Shown one piece after another: positions 61,854 to 64,000 of a stretch of DNA of 64,000 nucleotides. The DNA is taken from NCBI GenBank assembly GCA_903772945.1, contig CAICTM010000480.1, positions 1 to 64,000 on the forward strand. The letters run 5' to 3'. The notes below the pieces were generated by a model. The model saw only the letters and a program-made list of their open reading frames with translations. It did not search any database and was not told the origin of the DNA. The position numbers were made by a program, and so were the translations under genes. How positions within the stretch are numbered: position 1 is the first letter of the stretch; the number at the start of each line of letters is the position of its first letter. The DNA is from Seminavis robusta. Its lineage: Eukaryota; Bacillariophyta; Bacillariophyceae; Naviculales; Naviculaceae.

Positions 61854-63623
61854 CTAGACTGGAATGTACCGGTCAGGCTTTCGGACTTGCCGTCCAGAAA
61901 GAGTTGTTGTTGTCTGAACTGTTGTTTGCTGCTGTGTGTCCGTCACAGGTTGTGTCGTCGCCTTCTTCTTGCGCTTCGCCTTTGGCTTTGTCGACCTTTT
62001 CTTGGCGGCCGCCGCCCGTCTACGTTTAATTCTAGGTTGTTCTGCCACCAGCCGTGGCTTCTTCATTTGTTCTGCAATTCTCTGAGATGCAATCGCCGCC
62101 ATGCGTCTCTTTGATCGTCGCAAAGTTGATTGTACTGTGTCCACATTGTCCTCCTCGTCGACTCGGTTGTCGACTAGTGGTTCTTCAGCATCAACTTGTT
62201 GTTGTTCCTCGCCCTCGACCAGTGGTTCTTCAGCTACCACTTGGTCGCCAGTCACGAATTCGAAATCCGTATCGTCCGAGGCAACGCCTGCCTCCAATCG
62301 TAGTGTCTTGCGCCGCCGCATGAATTCCTTGACAAGGTCTCCACCATCCTTCATCAAGGCTGCGAGAATGTTGTTGGGTACCACTCCAAGTAGCACACCA
62401 TTCATCACTCGCAACTCCAATACAAATGCTTGTTGTCCATGCACACTGATCTTGAAGTGTGTCACATGCCACTTTTGAACGTATGGGACCACTGCTGTGC
62501 ATGTGGGAACCACCGCTGCTTCGCATGTGATTGTGGCATCGGATGCCATCTTGTTGTCGTCGACGGTCGAGACTTTTTCTATTGTCCCGATGTCTTTAGT
62601 TGTTGTTGGTTGTTGTTCTACTACTACAGGTGCTGCATCTTCCATGCAGACGTCCTTGACCTTGCGATAGACAAATCGTCGTTTGGCAATCTGTTCCCGC
62701 GTATTCAAGGTGCAAATTTCGTCGTCAGCGTTGCGCTGAATTCCTCCGTGGTGCAAGTGGCACATGGCGAGTTCGAACATGTAAGTGTTCTTTTTGTTGA
62801 CCATGAACCAGTGGGCGACTTGCTTGTCGTTTCCTTTCTTCGCCTGGATGAAACGAACAAGTCCCTCGAGGTCTTGATGCACAGCATCAATTTGAATGTA
62901 CAGTTTGGCTTTTTGTAGGTAAGCTTTGTCGCTTTGGAACCATTGGTTGTTGGTGATCCATTTGGCCACTTGTTGGTATCCGTACTCTTGAATCAACTGC
63001 ACCAGATCCAAGACGCGTTCGTGGGGTGTCTGTGTGCCGACGGAAATGAATTGTTGTTGGGCTTCGTGCCAGAATTCGTATCGGGCCTGTGGCACATGTT
63101 TGTTCATGTCTCGATAGACACGACGGTTCTCAGCTTGTTCGCTCTCGTAAGAAGAGTACCCCACTACAGTGTTGACGGGAGCAAAGGATAAACGGTTTCC
63201 ATTGCTCCGTTCGGTGTCTTGACCGTAATGGGCCTTCCAGCGAGCGTTGGCTGGTTGACTGGGTTGGATGCGACAACCTTTGGGCTGGTGCTGGTTGTTG
63301 TCGTATCCGTAGTGACCATGCTGATCCGCAGGAACCAGGGAAAGGTCGTAGGCACCTAGGTAGCGACCGTGCTGCTGGAATTCCACATCAGGATTCTTTC
63401 CATATGAGTGCAACAGTGCCGCGGTTTGGACGACATCTTTGTCCAACTCATCCAGTTGGAACGTCGGGACTTCCTCTGCCGCAGGAACGTCCTTGTCGTT
63501 GTTGTTGTTGCCCGTCATCTCCTTGGCGACCTGGAGAACGGGGGTCTTCATGGTGTTGCTGTTGTTGTTGTCGGTGGTCATGGACCACGAAAGCAGCTTG
63601 ATGATAGAAGAAGAGAACTTCAT
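61854..63623 (-). CDS. Nuclear-type protein with basic C-terminus, unknown
   Basis: 589 residues, single exon. The N-terminal about 130 residues are low in structure. The middle (about 180-420) looks folded and helical (RVLDLVQLIQEYGYQQVAKW, DLEGLVRFIQAKKGNDKQVA, FELAMCHLHHGG). The C-terminal 120 residues hold several basic clusters (RRSKRRM, RIKRRR, KPKAKRKKK) that fit nuclear import, then a Thr/Gln tract and the end SGRQVRKPDRYIPV. The SGR-x-x-R-x-P-x-RY pattern also occurs in the integrase-RT linker of copia-like polyproteins, so exaptation from an element is possible but unproven. No catalytic motif is seen. Confidence 0.7.
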   Translation of the reverse strand: MKFSSSIIKLLSWSMTTDNNNSNTMKTPVLQVAKEMTGNNNNDKDVPAAEEVPTFQLDELDKDVVQTAALLHSYGKNPDVEFQQHGRYLGAYDLSLVPADQHGHYGYDNNQHQPKGCRIQPSQPANARWKAHYGQDTERSNGNRLSFAPVNTVVGYSSYESEQAENRRVYRDMNKHVPQARYEFWHEAQQQFISVGTQTPHERVLDLVQLIQEYGYQQVAKWITNNQWFQSDKAYLQKAKLYIQIDAVHQDLEGLVRFIQAKKGNDKQVAHWFMVNKKNTYMFELAMCHLHHGGIQRNADDEICTLNTREQIAKRRFVYRKVKDVCMEDAAPVVVEQQPTTTKDIGTIEKVSTVDDNKMASDATITCEAAVVPTCTAVVPYVQKWHVTHFKISVHGQQAFVLELRVMNGVLLGVVPNNILAALMKDGGDLVKEFMRRRKTLRLEAGVASDDTDFEFVTGDQVVAEEPLVEGEEQQQVDAEEPLVDNRVDEEDNVDTVQSTLRRSKRRMAAIASQRIAEQMKKPRLVAEQPRIKRRRAAAAKKRSTKPKAKRKKKATTQPVTDTQQQTTVQTTTTLSGRQVRKPDRYIPV

Positions 63624-63804
63624 TTTGCAATTGATAGGTATTGAATAGAAGATAGATAGAAAGGGTAATTGAAGGTAGGGGGGTTGATCTGGCCTAGGCT
63701 TATCAACAATCGCGAAAGTCTTCCTTGTTCGGTTGGGTATGCAACTCTAGCAATCCGGTTGAACAAAAAAGTGAGCTCATCATGGTGACATGCCATTTTT
63801 CACC

Positions 63805-63849
63805 TGACAGATTCTGCCAGATGTTTGGGATGACAGATTCTGCCAGATG
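63805..63849. repeat. 19-bp direct repeat pair
   Basis: TGACAGATTCTGCCAGATG occurs at 63805-63823 and again at 63831-63849. They are followed by GCCACTGATGA repeats near 63887-63907. The region 63624-64000 has no gene. Confidence 0.85.
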
Positions 63850-64000
63850 GATAATTTTGAAAAACGACAGGTGATGAGACGAGACTGAGCCACTGATGAG
63901 CCACTGATGAGCACTGATTACAGGCTTTAAACTAGCAAACAACACACTTCGTGCGCCTCTCCGAGTAGTCTGGATGATAGCTACTTGCTGAATGCCCTTG

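Overview
The window looks like nuclear DNA of a diatom, most likely a benthic pennate species such as Seminavis robusta; the species is an inference, not something the sequence proves. The reasons are short GT-AG introns (about 60-150 nt), secreted proteins with Pro-Thr linkers and WSC or leucine-rich-repeat (LRR) modules, membrane LRR receptor-like genes of a type common in diatoms, MORN, heat-shock-factor and SDR genes, and 0.3-2 kb gaps rich in CTAG and GTAC palindromes. No rRNA, tRNA, CRISPR array or prokaryotic operon was found.

Region 1 (1-13.7 kb): two decayed LRR receptor-like genes in opposite orientation flank a secreted WSC-LRR mosaic gene with nearly one LRR per exon, a conserved unknown protein with a UIM-like tail, and a Kelch-MORN protein. 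A degraded non-LTR retrotransposon tail follows. Region 2 (13.7-24 kb): a tandem pair of secreted two-domain proteins, then a 16-exon secreted protein of about 1,286 residues that needs an 8-nt microexon and carries a 50-bp tandem duplication of a splice acceptor. Region 3 (24-34 kb): two BAHD-like acyltransferases flank two NTF2/SnoaL-like genes, all on the minus strand. One NTF2-like copy is broken by a MITE-like insertion with terminal inverted repeats, a 3-bp target duplication and an internal minisatellite.

Region 4 (34-41 kb): NAD(P)H:FMN reductase-like, PhnP-like metallo-hydrolase, acidic membrane protein, FCP1-like phosphatase and an unknown two-exon gene. Region 5 (41-58 kb): an SDR family (two intact plus-strand copies, one intact minus-strand copy, one broken copy and one remnant) interleaved with a large AAA/STAND-type ATPase with a helical-repeat tail, and an HSF-type transcription factor. 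The ATPase plus convergent SDR block is duplicated; one copy kept the ATPase and lost the SDR, the other kept the SDR and lost the ATPase. Region 6 (58-64 kb): a 779-residue acidic protein ending in a CaaX prenylation box, convergent with a nuclear-type basic-tailed protein of 589 residues.

Most gene models were assembled by hand from open frames, GT-AG sites and phase arithmetic. Several genes carry single-nucleotide frame breaks that are either real decay or assembly errors; reads or RNA would decide.
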